64,000 nt of DNA from Dactylosporangium siamense (GTDB taxonomy: Bacteria > Actinomycetota > Actinomycetes > Mycobacteriales > Micromonosporaceae): positions 204,943 through 268,942 of the forward strand of contig NZ_BONQ01000014.1 in the NCBI RefSeq assembly GCF_016862795.1, in the 5' to 3' direction. Below the pieces are notes generated by a model, which had not been told where the DNA came from, searched no databases, and saw only the letters and a list, made by a program, of their open reading frames with translations. The position numbers and the translations under genes were made by a program. This document shows positions 25,514 to 33,707 of the stretch, piece after piece. Every line of letters begins with the position of its first letter. Position 1 is the stretch's first letter.

Positions 25514-25836
25514 TCCCGCCAGAACGGCCGCACCTCGATCCGCCCGTGGCGGGCCATCGGGTGCCGCGCCGCGACCTCGATCGCCTGGTCGAGGTCGCCG
25601 CACTCGATGATGTCGAAGCCCGCCATCTGTTCCCTGGTCTCGGCGTACGGGCCGTCGGTGAGCAGCACCTCACCGTCGCGGACCTGCACGGTCGTCGCCT
25701 CGTCCGGAGACACCACCCGGTTGCCGAACAGCCGGATGCCCCTGTTGTCCATCTCCGTCACCCACGCGACGATGTCGTCGCCGGTCGGGTCCTCGCTCGG
25801 CTTGCCGTCGGCGACGACCAGCATCAGGTACTTCAC
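25510..25836 (-). CDS. YCII-family (DGPF) protein
   Basis: 108 residues from GTG 25836 (GGGG 7 nt upstream); GTG 25842 is an alternative. The protein carries KYLMLV at the N-terminus and the family signature LLTDGPYAETREQMAGF near residue 70, then VEVRPFW-type ending (IEVRPFWRE). YCII-like proteins are small dimeric ferredoxin-fold proteins with a His-Asp-like active site, and this DGPF branch is regularly paired with a sigma factor. It overlaps the sigma gene start, so they are co-translated. Biochemical function is not established. Confidence 0.92.
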   Translation of the reverse strand: MKYLMLVVADGKPSEDPTGDDIVAWVTEMDNRGIRLFGNRVVSPDEATTVQVRDGEVLLTDGPYAETREQMAGFDIIECGDLDQAIEVAARHPMARHGRIEVRPFWRE

Positions 25837-25890
25837 GACCACACCCCTTCCGTCCGTGTCGCTGTCGTGCTCACGACGAACGGTGGGACC

Positions 25891-27264
25891 TCAGATCGAC
25901 AGGGTCCCGCTCGGAACTTTCGCAGCCTCGTTGATCACGAGCGCCTCGATGCCCCGCAGGTGCGCCTCGACCGCGGCGGCCGGCAGCACCGTCGTGTCCG
26001 CGAACAGCGTCAGGTCCATGCTGCCGGGCACCGCGTTGACGTGCAGGAAGTAGCGGGCACCGTAGTGCTCGACCCGCTCCCAGCGCAGGGTCGTCGCCGG
26101 CAGCAGCGCCTCGATCGCGGCGGGCGACACGTCCCCGCCGGCGGCGACCGGGGTCTGCGCGTCGAACCGGCGGTCGTTGAACGACACCGACAGGTCGACC
26201 TCGCCACCGCGCGCGGTGCCGACGCCGGCGACGAGCTCGTCGAGGTCGGCCGGGTCGTACTGGGCATGCAGGTACGCCTGCAGCGACGCCCGCATCGCGT
26301 CCTGGATGACCGCCGGCAGGTCCCCCGCGCCGGCGTCCACCACGCACAGGCCGTCCTGCGACGCGGGGCCGACCGAGCCGGCGAGCCCGGGCCGGAACCG
26401 GTTGCTGACGATCACCTGCAGCACCGCCAGCCGCGTGTCGGTCTGCCGGGCCAGCTGCACGGCGGCGGCGGCGAGGATGACGGCCGAGGTGCTGACCTGC
26501 TCCCGGCCGGCGAGCGCGGCGACGGCGAGGTCACCGGCGGGCGAGCTCAGCGTCGCGGACCAGAACGGCGGCTCGCCCGCCGCCGGCGCCACAGGATCCG
26601 GGAACCGTTGCAACGGCACGGTTTCCAGGTGCCGCCGCCAGTACCGCAGCGCCTTGGCGCTCTGCCGCCGGCCGGCCGGGGACTGCTGGTGCTGGGCCTG
26701 GTCGTAGGGCTGCCGGTCCGACGACTCCGCGAGGGGCTCGCCGCGCAGGCCCAGCACGACGTCGCGGACGAGGGCGGTCAGCCCGCCGCGGTCGGTGACC
26801 AGGTGGCAGATGCCGAACACGGCGTGGGTGACGACGTCGCCGACCCGCACCGCGCCGACCCGCAGCGGCCACTCGTGCGGGTAGTCGTACGCGGGTTCCG
26901 TCAGCCGCGCCTGCAGCGCCTTCGCCGCCGCCGTGGCGGTTTCGGCGGTCGCGTCGACGACCTGGACCTCGATCGTGCCGGCCGCGGCGAGGACCTGCCG
27001 CGGCGCGCCGTCGGCGTCGACGCGGACCCTGGTGCGCAACGACTCGTGCCGTTCCACCACCGCCCGGACGGTGCCGGTGATCCGCGCCAGCGGTGTCCCG
27101 GACGAGATGCCCTCGCCCTCCAGATCGGTGACCCAGCTCATGTTGAGCACCGCGTCGTCGGGGACCATCCGCTGGATCGCCCGCCAGATCGCGACCTGAC
27201 CCCAGCTCAGCGCGCAGTCCCCGCCCCGGCTGCCACTGAACTCCACCACGACCGCTGCCGTCAT
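25891..27264 (-). CDS. Stand-alone NRPS-type condensation domain protein
   Basis: 457 residues matching a single condensation domain (chloramphenicol-acetyltransferase-like bilobed fold). An early SWGQVAIWRA corresponds to motif C1. GICHLVTDRGG occupies the place of the HHxxxDG motif: the second His and the Asp are kept, the first His is Cys and the Gly is displaced. Later VSFNDRR and a C-terminal bridging region follow. No adenylation, carrier or thioesterase domain is near, so it acts in trans or is a freestanding acyl/aminoacyl transferase. It starts divergently from a small methyltransferase. Catalytic competence is plausible because the key His remains. Confidence 0.8.
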   Translation of the reverse strand: MTAAVVVEFSGSRGGDCALSWGQVAIWRAIQRMVPDDAVLNMSWVTDLEGEGISSGTPLARITGTVRAVVERHESLRTRVRVDADGAPRQVLAAAGTIEVQVVDATAETATAAAKALQARLTEPAYDYPHEWPLRVGAVRVGDVVTHAVFGICHLVTDRGGLTALVRDVVLGLRGEPLAESSDRQPYDQAQHQQSPAGRRQSAKALRYWRRHLETVPLQRFPDPVAPAAGEPPFWSATLSSPAGDLAVAALAGREQVSTSAVILAAAAVQLARQTDTRLAVLQVIVSNRFRPGLAGSVGPASQDGLCVVDAGAGDLPAVIQDAMRASLQAYLHAQYDPADLDELVAGVGTARGGEVDLSVSFNDRRFDAQTPVAAGGDVSPAAIEALLPATTLRWERVEHYGARYFLHVNAVPGSMDLTLFADTTVLPAAAVEAHLRGIEALVINEAAKVPSGTLSI

Positions 27265-27344
27265 CGTTGGAATTCAAGCCACACGCTTCAACAGCTGTCA
27301 ATATGTGGCCATCCACACCATGACTGTCCTGGTTGAATGGCGCG
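27265..27344. promoter_or_regulatory. Divergent promoter region of condensation protein and methyltransferase
   Basis: On both sides a TTGAAT hexamer lies 6-7 nt before the start codon (ATG 27264 on minus, GTG 27345 on plus) and no Shine-Dalgarno sequence is present, which suggests leaderless divergent mRNAs. No clear dyad is seen. Confidence 0.4.
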
Positions 27345-27980
27345 GTGAGCAGAGACTGGGTCCACTGGCATCAGGAGTACGACACGCCGGGCTCCTCACT
27401 CGACCGCCGGCTCGAGGTCGTGCGGCGCGAGCTCCGCAAGGCGCTGGGCACCTCCCCCGCCGAGCCCGACGGCACGCGGCGGGTCATCAGCATCTGCGCC
27501 GGCGAGGGCCGCGACGTGCTGCCGGTGATCGCCGAACACGACCGCCGGGTGCACGCGCTGCTCATCGAGCTCGACCCGGTGTTGGCGCGGCGGGCCGGCG
27601 AGACGGCCGATGACCTGGGCCTGTCCCGGGTCGAGGTCCGCACCGCCGACGCCGGCGAGGCCGACGCCTATCTCGACGTGCCGCCCGCGCACGTCCTGCT
27701 GGCCTGCGGGGTCTTCGGCAACATCAGCGCCGCCGACGTCCGGCGCACCATCGCCGCGCTGCCCACCCTGCTCGTCCCGGGCGGCATCGTGATCTGGACC
27801 CGCGCCCGCGGCGACAACGGAACCGAGCCGGCGCAGGAGATCCGGGCACTGTTCGCCGAGCACGGCTTCACCGAGCTGTCCTTCACCGCCCCCGACGACG
27901 CCCGCTTCCGGGTCGGCATGCACCGGCTCGCCGGCGCGGCACGACACGGCGCGCTCAGCGGACGTCTGTTCACCTTTTGA
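27345..27980 (+). CDS. Class I SAM-dependent methyltransferase
   Basis: 211 residues from GTG 27345 (upstream in-frame ATG 27333 is less likely). SAM-binding motif I is RRVISICAGEGRDVLPVIAEH (about residue 50), followed by ALLIELDPVLARRA (motif II acidic residue). A VLLACGVFGNIS segment and VIWTRARGDNG complete a Rossmann methyltransferase fold. The sequence begins DWVHWHQEYDTPGSSLDRRL, typical of an uncharacterised actinomycete subgroup. The substrate is unknown. Its divergent partner is the condensation-domain protein, which could mean a shared small-molecule pathway. Confidence 0.82.
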   Translation: MSRDWVHWHQEYDTPGSSLDRRLEVVRRELRKALGTSPAEPDGTRRVISICAGEGRDVLPVIAEHDRRVHALLIELDPVLARRAGETADDLGLSRVEVRTADAGEADAYLDVPPAHVLLACGVFGNISAADVRRTIAALPTLLVPGGIVIWTRARGDNGTEPAQEIRALFAEHGFTELSFTAPDDARFRVGMHRLAGAARHGALSGRLFTF

Positions 27981-28038
27981 CCCGTTTTCATGTGGTACGG
28001 GTGAGCCGCCGCCCGGTGAAACGAGCGACCGTGGTCGC

Positions 28039-29127
28039 ATGACGGTGAAGGACCTGGCCACCCTGACGCCGAGCGGCTACCCGGCGGTGTCCCTGCTGAT
28101 GCCGACGCACAGGACCCCGCCCGACAACCAGCAGGATCCGATCCGGCTGCGGAACCTCCTCACGGAGACCCGCCGCCGCCTCGAGGCGGACGAGAGCGTG
28201 CCCGCCGACGTCGCCGCCGCGGTGTACGACGAGATCGCCGAGGCCGCCGCGCACGTCGACCTGCGGCAGGTGGGTGAGGGGCTGGCGCTGTTCGCCTCGC
28301 CCGGGCAGGTGCACGTCCGCCTGCTGGAGACCCCGGTCCACGAACGGGTCGTCGTGGCCGACACGTACGAGATCCGCGACGTCGTCGCCGACGCGGCCCG
28401 CCGCCACCGGTACTGGGCGCTGGTGCTGTCCGAACAGCCGACCCGGCTGTGGAGCGGCGACGGCAGCACCCTCGTCGAGGTGACCACGCACGGCTTCCCC
28501 TTCACCCACGAGGGTCCGGGCGGCACCCAGGGGCTGCCCCGCGACTACGGCCAGAACCCCAGCGCCCACCGCGACGAACGGCACCGCCAGTTCTTCCGCG
28601 ACATCGTCACCGGCCTCACCCAGGTCGACGCCCTCGACACCCGGCCGGTCTTCGTGCTCGGCGTCGAGCGCTACCTGGCCTTCTTCAGCGCCGAATGGAC
28701 CGCGGCGATCGCCGGCACGGTCCCCGGCAACTACGACCACTCCGGCCCGCACGACCTGCACCGCATCCTGGCCCCGCACCTCGCCGCGTATCAGGCGTTC
28801 GAGCAGATCGCCGCCCTGGAACACCTCGACGTGGCCCGCGGCGCGAACCGTTACGCCGCCGGCCTGCCCGAGGTGTGGCAACTGGCCCGCCAGGGCCGCG
28901 GCGCGCACCTGCTGGTCGAGGAGGACTACCACAGCGCCGCCTGGATCCACGACGACCACCTGCACCCCGCCGAGCAGCAGCCGACCAGCGCCCCGGCCGG
29001 CACCCTCGTCGACGACGCCGTCGACGACGTGGTCGAGCTGGTCGCCCGCCAGGGCGGCGACGTCACCTTCGTCGGCGACGGCAGCCTCGCCACGGACGGC
29101 AGGGTCGCCCTGATCCTGCGCTACTGA
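28039..29127 (+). CDS. baeRF3-domain protein (archaeo-eukaryotic release-factor-like)
   Basis: 362 residues. The N-terminus YPAVSLLMPTHRTPPDNQQDPIRLRNLL is the hallmark of baeRF3-type proteins, and the middle holds an eRF1-domain-2-like fold (FPFTHEGPGG, HRDERHRQFFRDIVTGLTQV). The C-terminus (LVEEDYHSAAWIHDD, VDDVVELVARQGGDVTFV) matches the family. baeRF proteins are bacterial relatives of eRF1/Pelota inferred to act on stalled ribosomes or peptidyl-tRNA; no experimental role is established for this branch. ATG 28039 is preceded by GACCGT six nt upstream with no Shine-Dalgarno. It ends in a hairpin. Confidence 0.8.
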   Translation: MTVKDLATLTPSGYPAVSLLMPTHRTPPDNQQDPIRLRNLLTETRRRLEADESVPADVAAAVYDEIAEAAAHVDLRQVGEGLALFASPGQVHVRLLETPVHERVVVADTYEIRDVVADAARRHRYWALVLSEQPTRLWSGDGSTLVEVTTHGFPFTHEGPGGTQGLPRDYGQNPSAHRDERHRQFFRDIVTGLTQVDALDTRPVFVLGVERYLAFFSAEWTAAIAGTVPGNYDHSGPHDLHRILAPHLAAYQAFEQIAALEHLDVARGANRYAAGLPEVWQLARQGRGAHLLVEEDYHSAAWIHDDHLHPAEQQPTSAPAGTLVDDAVDDVVELVARQGGDVTFVGDGSLATDGRVALILRY

Positions 29128-29134
29128 CCGCCCT

Positions 29135-29162
29135 CCGCGCCGACCGACCCGCGGCGGCGCGG
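29135..29162. terminator. Hairpin between convergent genes
   Basis: An 8-bp stem CCGCGCCG / CGGCGCGG around a 12-nt loop lies 8 bp after the baeRF3 gene and just before the end of the convergent TetR gene. Confidence 0.6.
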
Positions 29163-29164
29163 CA

Positions 29165-29731
29165 CTACAGGCGGAGCTGGGCGACGAAGGCGGCGGCGGA
29201 CTCGAGGTCGGCGCGGCGGTCGGCGAAGTGGCCGATGAAGGCGAGCTGGAAGCACGCGCCGAGGAGCAGGCCGGCGATCGCCTCCAGGTCGGCGTCCTGG
29301 GCGATGCGGCCGAGGCGCTGCTCGGCGCGCAGGTAGTCGACCAGGCCGTCGTTGGCGCGGTGGGGGCCGAGGTTCTGGGCGCGGAGCCGGTCGCGGTGGG
29401 CGTTGAGGATCGCCGGGTCGGAGAAGATCGAGGCGAACATCGGGAAGCCGTCGCGGTAGAAGCCGATCGCGACGGTGGCGAGCTCGGTGAGGGTGTCCCG
29501 GACGGTGCCGGTGCCGGCCCGGTCGGACAGGGTCAGCAGCATCGGGATGAACTGCGGGCCGCGCTCGTGCAGGACCGCCACCATCAGCTCGACCTTGTCG
29601 CGGAAGTGCTTGTAGAGCGTGGCCTCCGAGTAGCCGGCGGCGCGGGCGATCTCCTTGGTGGTGGAGTTGGCCAACCCCTTGGTCCGCAGCACCAGAGCGG
29701 CGGCGTCCAGGATCACCTCACGCGTGGCCAA
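29165..29731 (-). CDS. TetR-family regulator (TTG start)
   Basis: 188 residues from a TTG start (29731) with GGGAG 5 nt upstream. The HTH is residues about 3-50 (VILDAAALVLRTKGLANSTTKEIARAAG, SEATLYKHFRDKVELM). The C-terminal ligand domain has GLLLGACFQLAFIGHFADRR. It is divergent from an NAD(P)-binding protein gene, with two direct copies of a 23-bp element between them, and most likely represses both. The ligand is unknown. Confidence 0.9.
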   Translation of the reverse strand: MATREVILDAAALVLRTKGLANSTTKEIARAAGYSEATLYKHFRDKVELMVAVLHERGPQFIPMLLTLSDRAGTGTVRDTLTELATVAIGFYRDGFPMFASIFSDPAILNAHRDRLRAQNLGPHRANDGLVDYLRAEQRLGRIAQDADLEAIAGLLLGACFQLAFIGHFADRRADLESAAAFVAQLRL

Positions 29732-29741
29732 GCCGGCTCCC

Positions 29742-29801
29742 TTGACAAGTTAGTGAACACTCACCCACCATCATAGTGGTTAGTAAGTGCTCACTCACCA
29801 T
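29742..29801. promoter_or_regulatory. Duplicated TetR operator with TTGACA box
   Basis: Two 23-bp elements, 29749-29771 and 29779-29801, are identical at 18 of 23 positions (both GTTAGT..A...CTCAC.CACCAT). They are spaced 30 bp start to start, and each has AGTG/CACT-type half-sites. A TTGACA hexamer (29742-29747) precedes the first. They fill the divergent promoter region of the TetR gene and the NAD(P)-binding protein gene. Confidence 0.7.
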
Positions 29802-29814
29802 CAGGGGGGACGTC

Positions 29815-30432
29815 ATGAAACTCACCGTGTTCGGGGCGACGGGCGGGATCGGGCGGCAGCTGGTCGAGCAGGGGCTGCGGCTGGGGCACGAGATGACCGC
29901 GGTGGTCCGGCGCGACCACGACGTGCCGGGTGCGACGGTGGTCCGCGCGACGCTGGACGACACGGCGGCCCTCGAAGGCGCGGTCGCCGGCAGGGACGCC
30001 GTCCTCAGCGCGCTCGGCCAGCGCAAGGGCGGCCCCGCCACCGTGCAGGCGGAGGGCGCCCGGGCCGCGGTCGCCGCGATGCGGGCAACGGGCGTGCGGC
30101 GCATCGTGTCGGTCGACGCGGCGGGGCGGGTCGCCGACCACGGCGACAGCCTGCTCATGCGCGCGGTGGCGAAGCCGCTGCTGCAGCGACTCCTGAAGGA
30201 AGGCTTCGACGATCTCGCCGAGGCGGAGCGGGTCCTGCGGGCCAGCGGCCTGGACTGGACGCTGATCAGCCCGCCCCGGCTCACCGACGGCGGCCACCGT
30301 CCATACCGGACGGTCGTCGATCGCAACGTCCACGGTGGACGGACGCTGTCCCGGGCCGACGTCGCCGACGCGATGCTGAAGTCCGTCCCCGACGCCACCC
30401 ACATCCACCGCCGCGTCAACATCGCCTACTGA
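29815..30432 (+). CDS. NAD(P)-binding oxidoreductase (atypical SDR, NAD(P)H-binding family)
   Basis: 205 residues from ATG 29815 with a GGGGGG tract 6 nt upstream. The N-terminal nucleotide motif is LTVFGATGGIGRQLVEQGL (GxxGxxG). A second signature is AVLSALGQRKG and a third is RIVSVDAAGRVADHG; the SDR active-site YxxxK is absent. Members are NmrA-like or biliverdin/flavin-reductase-like proteins, often redox sensors or reductases. It is divergent from the TetR gene and controlled by the duplicated operator. A role in response to a small electrophile or drug is inferred only. Confidence 0.85.
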   Translation: MKLTVFGATGGIGRQLVEQGLRLGHEMTAVVRRDHDVPGATVVRATLDDTAALEGAVAGRDAVLSALGQRKGGPATVQAEGARAAVAAMRATGVRRIVSVDAAGRVADHGDSLLMRAVAKPLLQRLLKEGFDDLAEAERVLRASGLDWTLISPPRLTDGGHRPYRTVVDRNVHGGRTLSRADVADAMLKSVPDATHIHRRVNIAY

Positions 30433-30463
30433 AACACCGTGATCCCGAAGACTTCGAGCACCG

Positions 30464-30496
30464 CGGCCCGGATCCGACGGGCACGGATCCGGGCCG
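30464..30496. terminator. 12-bp perfect hairpin between convergent genes
   Basis: Stem CGGCCCGGATCC / GGATCCGGGCCG around a 9-nt loop lies 31 bp after the NAD(P)-binding gene, in the 157-bp gap before the end of the convergent solute-binding-protein gene. No U-tract. Confidence 0.7.
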
Positions 30497-30589
30497 GACG
30501 ACTCGCGGCCACCCCAAGGAGGCAAGGCGGCCTCGAGCGTCACCGCATGCCCGGGAAGTCCCTCGTCAACCCGGGCATTCCCGGTGCGG

Positions 30590-32359
30590 TCAGCTCACCC
30601 CGAGGCTGCCGAAGTCCACCATGCCGTAGTACTGGCTGATGAAGACGTTGGTGAGCCGCGGGTTGCGGTAGTTGAGCGCCTTGTCGACGGTGAACGGCAC
30701 CAGCACCGACTCGTCCATGACGATCTTGTTGACCTGGCCCCAGATCTCGGCGGACTTCTTCGGGTCCGACTCGGCCCTGGCCTGGTCGATGAGCTTGTTG
30801 ACCTCGGGGTTGTCGAGCTCCTCGAAGTTCTGGTTGCCGCTGGGCAGGATCAGGCGGCCGTCGACCAGCACCTGGAGGAAGCCCGCCGGGGTCGGGAAGT
30901 CGGCGCCCCAGCCGGCCATCATCAGGCCGTAACCCTTGCTGTGGGTGTTGGACGGCGCGCCGATGATGGACCGGAAGTACAGCGAGGCGTCACTCGGGTC
31001 GAGGCGGGCGTTGATGCCGATGCTCTTCAGCGCGGCCTGCAGCGCCTCGGCCGTCTTCGGCTCCTTGCCGGAGTTCCGGGTGGCGAGGACCGTGTCGAAG
31101 CCGTCCTTCTTGCCGCACAGGGCCAGCTCCTCCTTGGCCTTGTCGATCTGCGGCTTGCCCGACTTGGTGTTCAGCGGGTCGAGGTTCGGGTCGTGGCCGG
31201 CGATGGTCGGCGGGATCATGTTGGTGGCGATCTCGCCGCCGGCATCGGGGCCGCCGCGGGCCGTCTGCAGCGTGATCTTGTCGGTGGCGTACACCACGGC
31301 CTTGCGGCAGTGGATGTTGTCGAACGGCGCGACCTTCGTGTTGATGGCGAAGTAGCGCAGGAAGCCGGTGGTCGGCGCGTCCGCGTACTTCTTCACCTCG
31401 GGGTTGAGCAGGATCTTCGGCTGCGCACCCTGCTGGACACCGGTCTGCGCGAGGTTGAGGTCGACGTCGCCGGCGATCAGCTGGTTGTCGATCTCCTCGA
31501 CGGCGGTGCCGAAGACGACCTCGATGCGGTCCGGCAGCGCCTTGCGGATCGGGTCGGTCTTCGGGTCCCACTGGTCGTTGCGGACCAGGACGGCCTTCTT
31601 GCCCTCGTCGTAGGTCTCGAACTTGTACGGCCCGGAGGAGACCGGGTGGTTCGCGTACTGCTCGCCGGTGTCCTTCGCCTTCGGCACGGGGCCGGCGCCC
31701 GGCATCGCGAGCAGGTAGGTGAAGTCGCTCAGCGGCTCCTTGAGCGTGAACACGATGGTCTTGTCGTCGGGCGTCTGCACCGACTTGAGGCCCAGCTTCT
31801 CGGGGTCGGCGTCCTTGTACGGCCCCGGGTACTTCTGGCCCTGGTCGAGCACGTCGATGAGGTAGCTCGGGCCGCCGGACAGCACGTCGGAGGCGAAGAC
31901 CCGCTCGATGCCATACTTGACGTCCTTGGACGTGATGGGCGAGCCGTCCTCGAACTTCAGCCCGTTGCGCAGGGTGAAGGTGTACTTCTTGCCACCGTCC
32001 TCGATCTTCGGCAGGTCCGTGGCCATGTCGGGCGTGAGGACCAGACCGTCGGCGCCGGGCTTGGCCTGGTTGGTCACCAGCGTGCGGACGTAGTAGCCCT
32101 TCATGAAGTTCCAGATGTTCGCGTAGTACGCGCGCACCGGGTCGTAGGAGTCGGGGTTGTCGTGGTTGGTGAGCTTGAGCGTGCCGCCCTTCTTGTCCGA
32201 AGGGTTGACCACACCGGTGATTGCCGCGTTGAACCCGCTGACACCTTTCTGCGTGTTGTCCTTGCTGCTATTGTTGCTGCTTGAGCCGCTGCCACAGGCG
32301 GACAGCACAAGCGTCGCGGTGACCGCTCCGGCCACCAGCGCACCTGTTCTGATATTCAC
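30590..32359 (-). CDS. ABC transporter solute-binding lipoprotein, family 5 (peptide/nickel type)
   Basis: 589 residues from GTG 32359, chosen because GGAAGG lies 10 nt upstream and the peptide starts directly with a lipoprotein signal (ALVAGAVTATLVLSAC, lipobox Cys near residue 22). A Ser/Asn-rich linker precedes an SBP_bac_5 domain: GGTLKLTNHDNPDSYDPV, LRNGLKFEDGSPITSKDVKYGIERV, YANHPVSSGPYKFE. It should bind oligopeptides or similar solutes at the outer face of the membrane. No permease or ATPase gene is adjacent, so it is an orphan receptor here. The 281-bp upstream gap (32360-32640) holds no gene I can support. Confidence 0.93.
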   Translation of the reverse strand: MNIRTGALVAGAVTATLVLSACGSGSSSNNSSKDNTQKGVSGFNAAITGVVNPSDKKGGTLKLTNHDNPDSYDPVRAYYANIWNFMKGYYVRTLVTNQAKPGADGLVLTPDMATDLPKIEDGGKKYTFTLRNGLKFEDGSPITSKDVKYGIERVFASDVLSGGPSYLIDVLDQGQKYPGPYKDADPEKLGLKSVQTPDDKTIVFTLKEPLSDFTYLLAMPGAGPVPKAKDTGEQYANHPVSSGPYKFETYDEGKKAVLVRNDQWDPKTDPIRKALPDRIEVVFGTAVEEIDNQLIAGDVDLNLAQTGVQQGAQPKILLNPEVKKYADAPTTGFLRYFAINTKVAPFDNIHCRKAVVYATDKITLQTARGGPDAGGEIATNMIPPTIAGHDPNLDPLNTKSGKPQIDKAKEELALCGKKDGFDTVLATRNSGKEPKTAEALQAALKSIGINARLDPSDASLYFRSIIGAPSNTHSKGYGLMMAGWGADFPTPAGFLQVLVDGRLILPSGNQNFEELDNPEVNKLIDQARAESDPKKSAEIWGQVNKIVMDESVLVPFTVDKALNYRNPRLTNVFISQYYGMVDFGSLGVS

Positions 32360-32640
32360 GTGTGTTGAACCTTCCCGGATGCCACGACTGTGCGGTCGTG
32401 GAGGGTGTTTCGGCACACGGGCAGCACGCATCGCCAGGCGTCCACGATGGACCCTCTACTGTGGACAGGCGCGGGCATGCACCGCGCCCACCGTGTGGGT
32501 CGTCGAGTCGTCTGTACGGGGCTACGAAGCTGCTCGCATGACGGCGATGTGCGTCGCCGTTCATTGAGCAAAGACCTCGGGCACCGCGATGCGGTTGCGA
32601 CGGTTCAGGTCACGCTTCGATTAAGGGCCGGATCGGTCAC

Positions 32641-33051
32641 TCAATCGAGCGACGCGATGTTGTCCGACTCCGCGGGGTCCGGGTCCTCGACGGCGAGAAA
32701 CGCGGCGAGGACCTCGACCGCGACGTCGGGCGCGAGCCGTTTGAGGCTCATCGCCAGGACGTTGGCGTCGTTCCAGAGCCGGGCGCCACGGGCGATCCAC
32801 GGGTCCCAGGCGAGCGCGGCACGCACGCCCGGCACCTTGTTCGCGGCGATCGCCGTGCCGGTGCCCGTCCAGCACATCACGACGCCGAGGTCGGCCCGGC
32901 CGTCGACGACGGCACGGCCGACGGCGGTGCCGAGGTCCGGCCAGGGCGTGCCGGGCGCGCCGACGTCCAGCACCTCATGTTGCTCGGTGAGGTGCCGGAC
33001 GACGGCTGCGGTGGTCTCGTTGGAGTCGTCTGCCGCGAACGCGATACGCAC
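32641..33051 (-). CDS. RpiB/LacA/LacB-family sugar-phosphate isomerase
   Basis: 136 residues, close to the family size. The N-terminus RIAFAADDSNETTAAVV is the substrate-binding start. The active-site segment is VVMCWTGTGTAIAANKVPGVRAALAWD, with the conserved catalytic Cys and the GTG loop, and NDANVLAMSL is the later signature. It should interconvert ribose-5-phosphate and ribulose-5-phosphate or a related aldose/ketose phosphate. CWTGTG replaces the usual CGTGIG, which might shift substrate. The GTG start at 33051 follows TACGGT by six nt (leaderless). No pathway partners are adjacent. Confidence 0.88.
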   Translation of the reverse strand: MRIAFAADDSNETTAAVVRHLTEQHEVLDVGAPGTPWPDLGTAVGRAVVDGRADLGVVMCWTGTGTAIAANKVPGVRAALAWDPWIARGARLWNDANVLAMSLKRLAPDVAVEVLAAFLAVEDPDPAESDNIASLD

Positions 33052-33092
33052 GCATTCACCGTAACGCGTTCGCGTGCAACCAAACTACGGCC

Positions 33093-33686
33093 TCAGTCGT
33101 CCCAGTCGCTCCCGGACGACGACGAAGCCTTCAGGGTCTTCATCAGCCCCTTGGCGATGAAGGTGAAGTCCGTGCGGACCTTGTCCGCGGTGAGCGTGGT
33201 GCCGGTCGGGGTGGTGAGGTTGAGGCTGATGTAGAGGTTGTCGTCGTAGAAGTCGAGCTCGTACATGAGGGCGTTGTTCTGGTTGGTGCTCATTGAGAAC
33301 GCCGCGGCACCGATGCCGCCGATCGTCGCCACGGTCGCACCGGCGCTCGTGGCGTTGTCGGCGATCTTCTTCACCGCGTCGTAGTGCTCGCGTGCGTCCG
33401 ACTTCGAGGACGTCACATCGATCGCGACGGTCAGCGTGCCGTCCGAGGGAAGGGTGACGACGCAGGAACTGTAGGTCCGGCCGAACGCGTTGGTGTCCTT
33501 GGTCTTCGTGCCGGTGGGGATGCCCCACGCGCCCGAGCCGTCCGCTTCGTTCACGGTGGCGCAGACGTCGGCGGGCTTGGCATAGGTGTTGGTGTCAGCA
33601 AAGAAGTACAGGGCCACGCCGCCGCCGCAACACAGCAGCAGCAGCGAGCCCGCGATGATTCCGAGGATGAGAAAGACTTTCTTCAC
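33093..33686 (-). CDS. Membrane-anchored hypothetical protein
   Basis: 197 residues from GTG 33686. A strong N-terminal hydrophobic segment (VFLILGIIAGSLLLLCCGGGVALYFF) acts as a signal anchor and contains a double Cys. The extracytoplasmic part has two more Cys residues (ADVCATVNE and YSSCVVTLPSDG) likely to form a disulphide, and a beta-rich pattern with an acidic end (SSSGSDWDD). The overall pattern resembles small actinomycete surface proteins of DUF3558-like type, but I cannot assign a family. It lies 21 bp downstream of the EamA transporter gene in the same direction and may be cotranscribed. Confidence 0.7.
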   Translation of the reverse strand: MKKVFLILGIIAGSLLLLCCGGGVALYFFADTNTYAKPADVCATVNEADGSGAWGIPTGTKTKDTNAFGRTYSSCVVTLPSDGTLTVAIDVTSSKSDAREHYDAVKKIADNATSAGATVATIGGIGAAAFSMSTNQNNALMYELDFYDDNLYISLNLTTPTGTTLTADKVRTDFTFIAKGLMKTLKASSSSGSDWDD

Positions 33687-33707
33687 GCGGTGATGCTGGT
33701 GCCCGGT

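Noticed and set aside
30584..32284. 566-codon open frame antisense to the solute-binding lipoprotein gene
   Set aside because: Low-complexity Val/Leu/Gly/Asp composition; the sense frame has a lipobox and SBP_bac_5 motifs.
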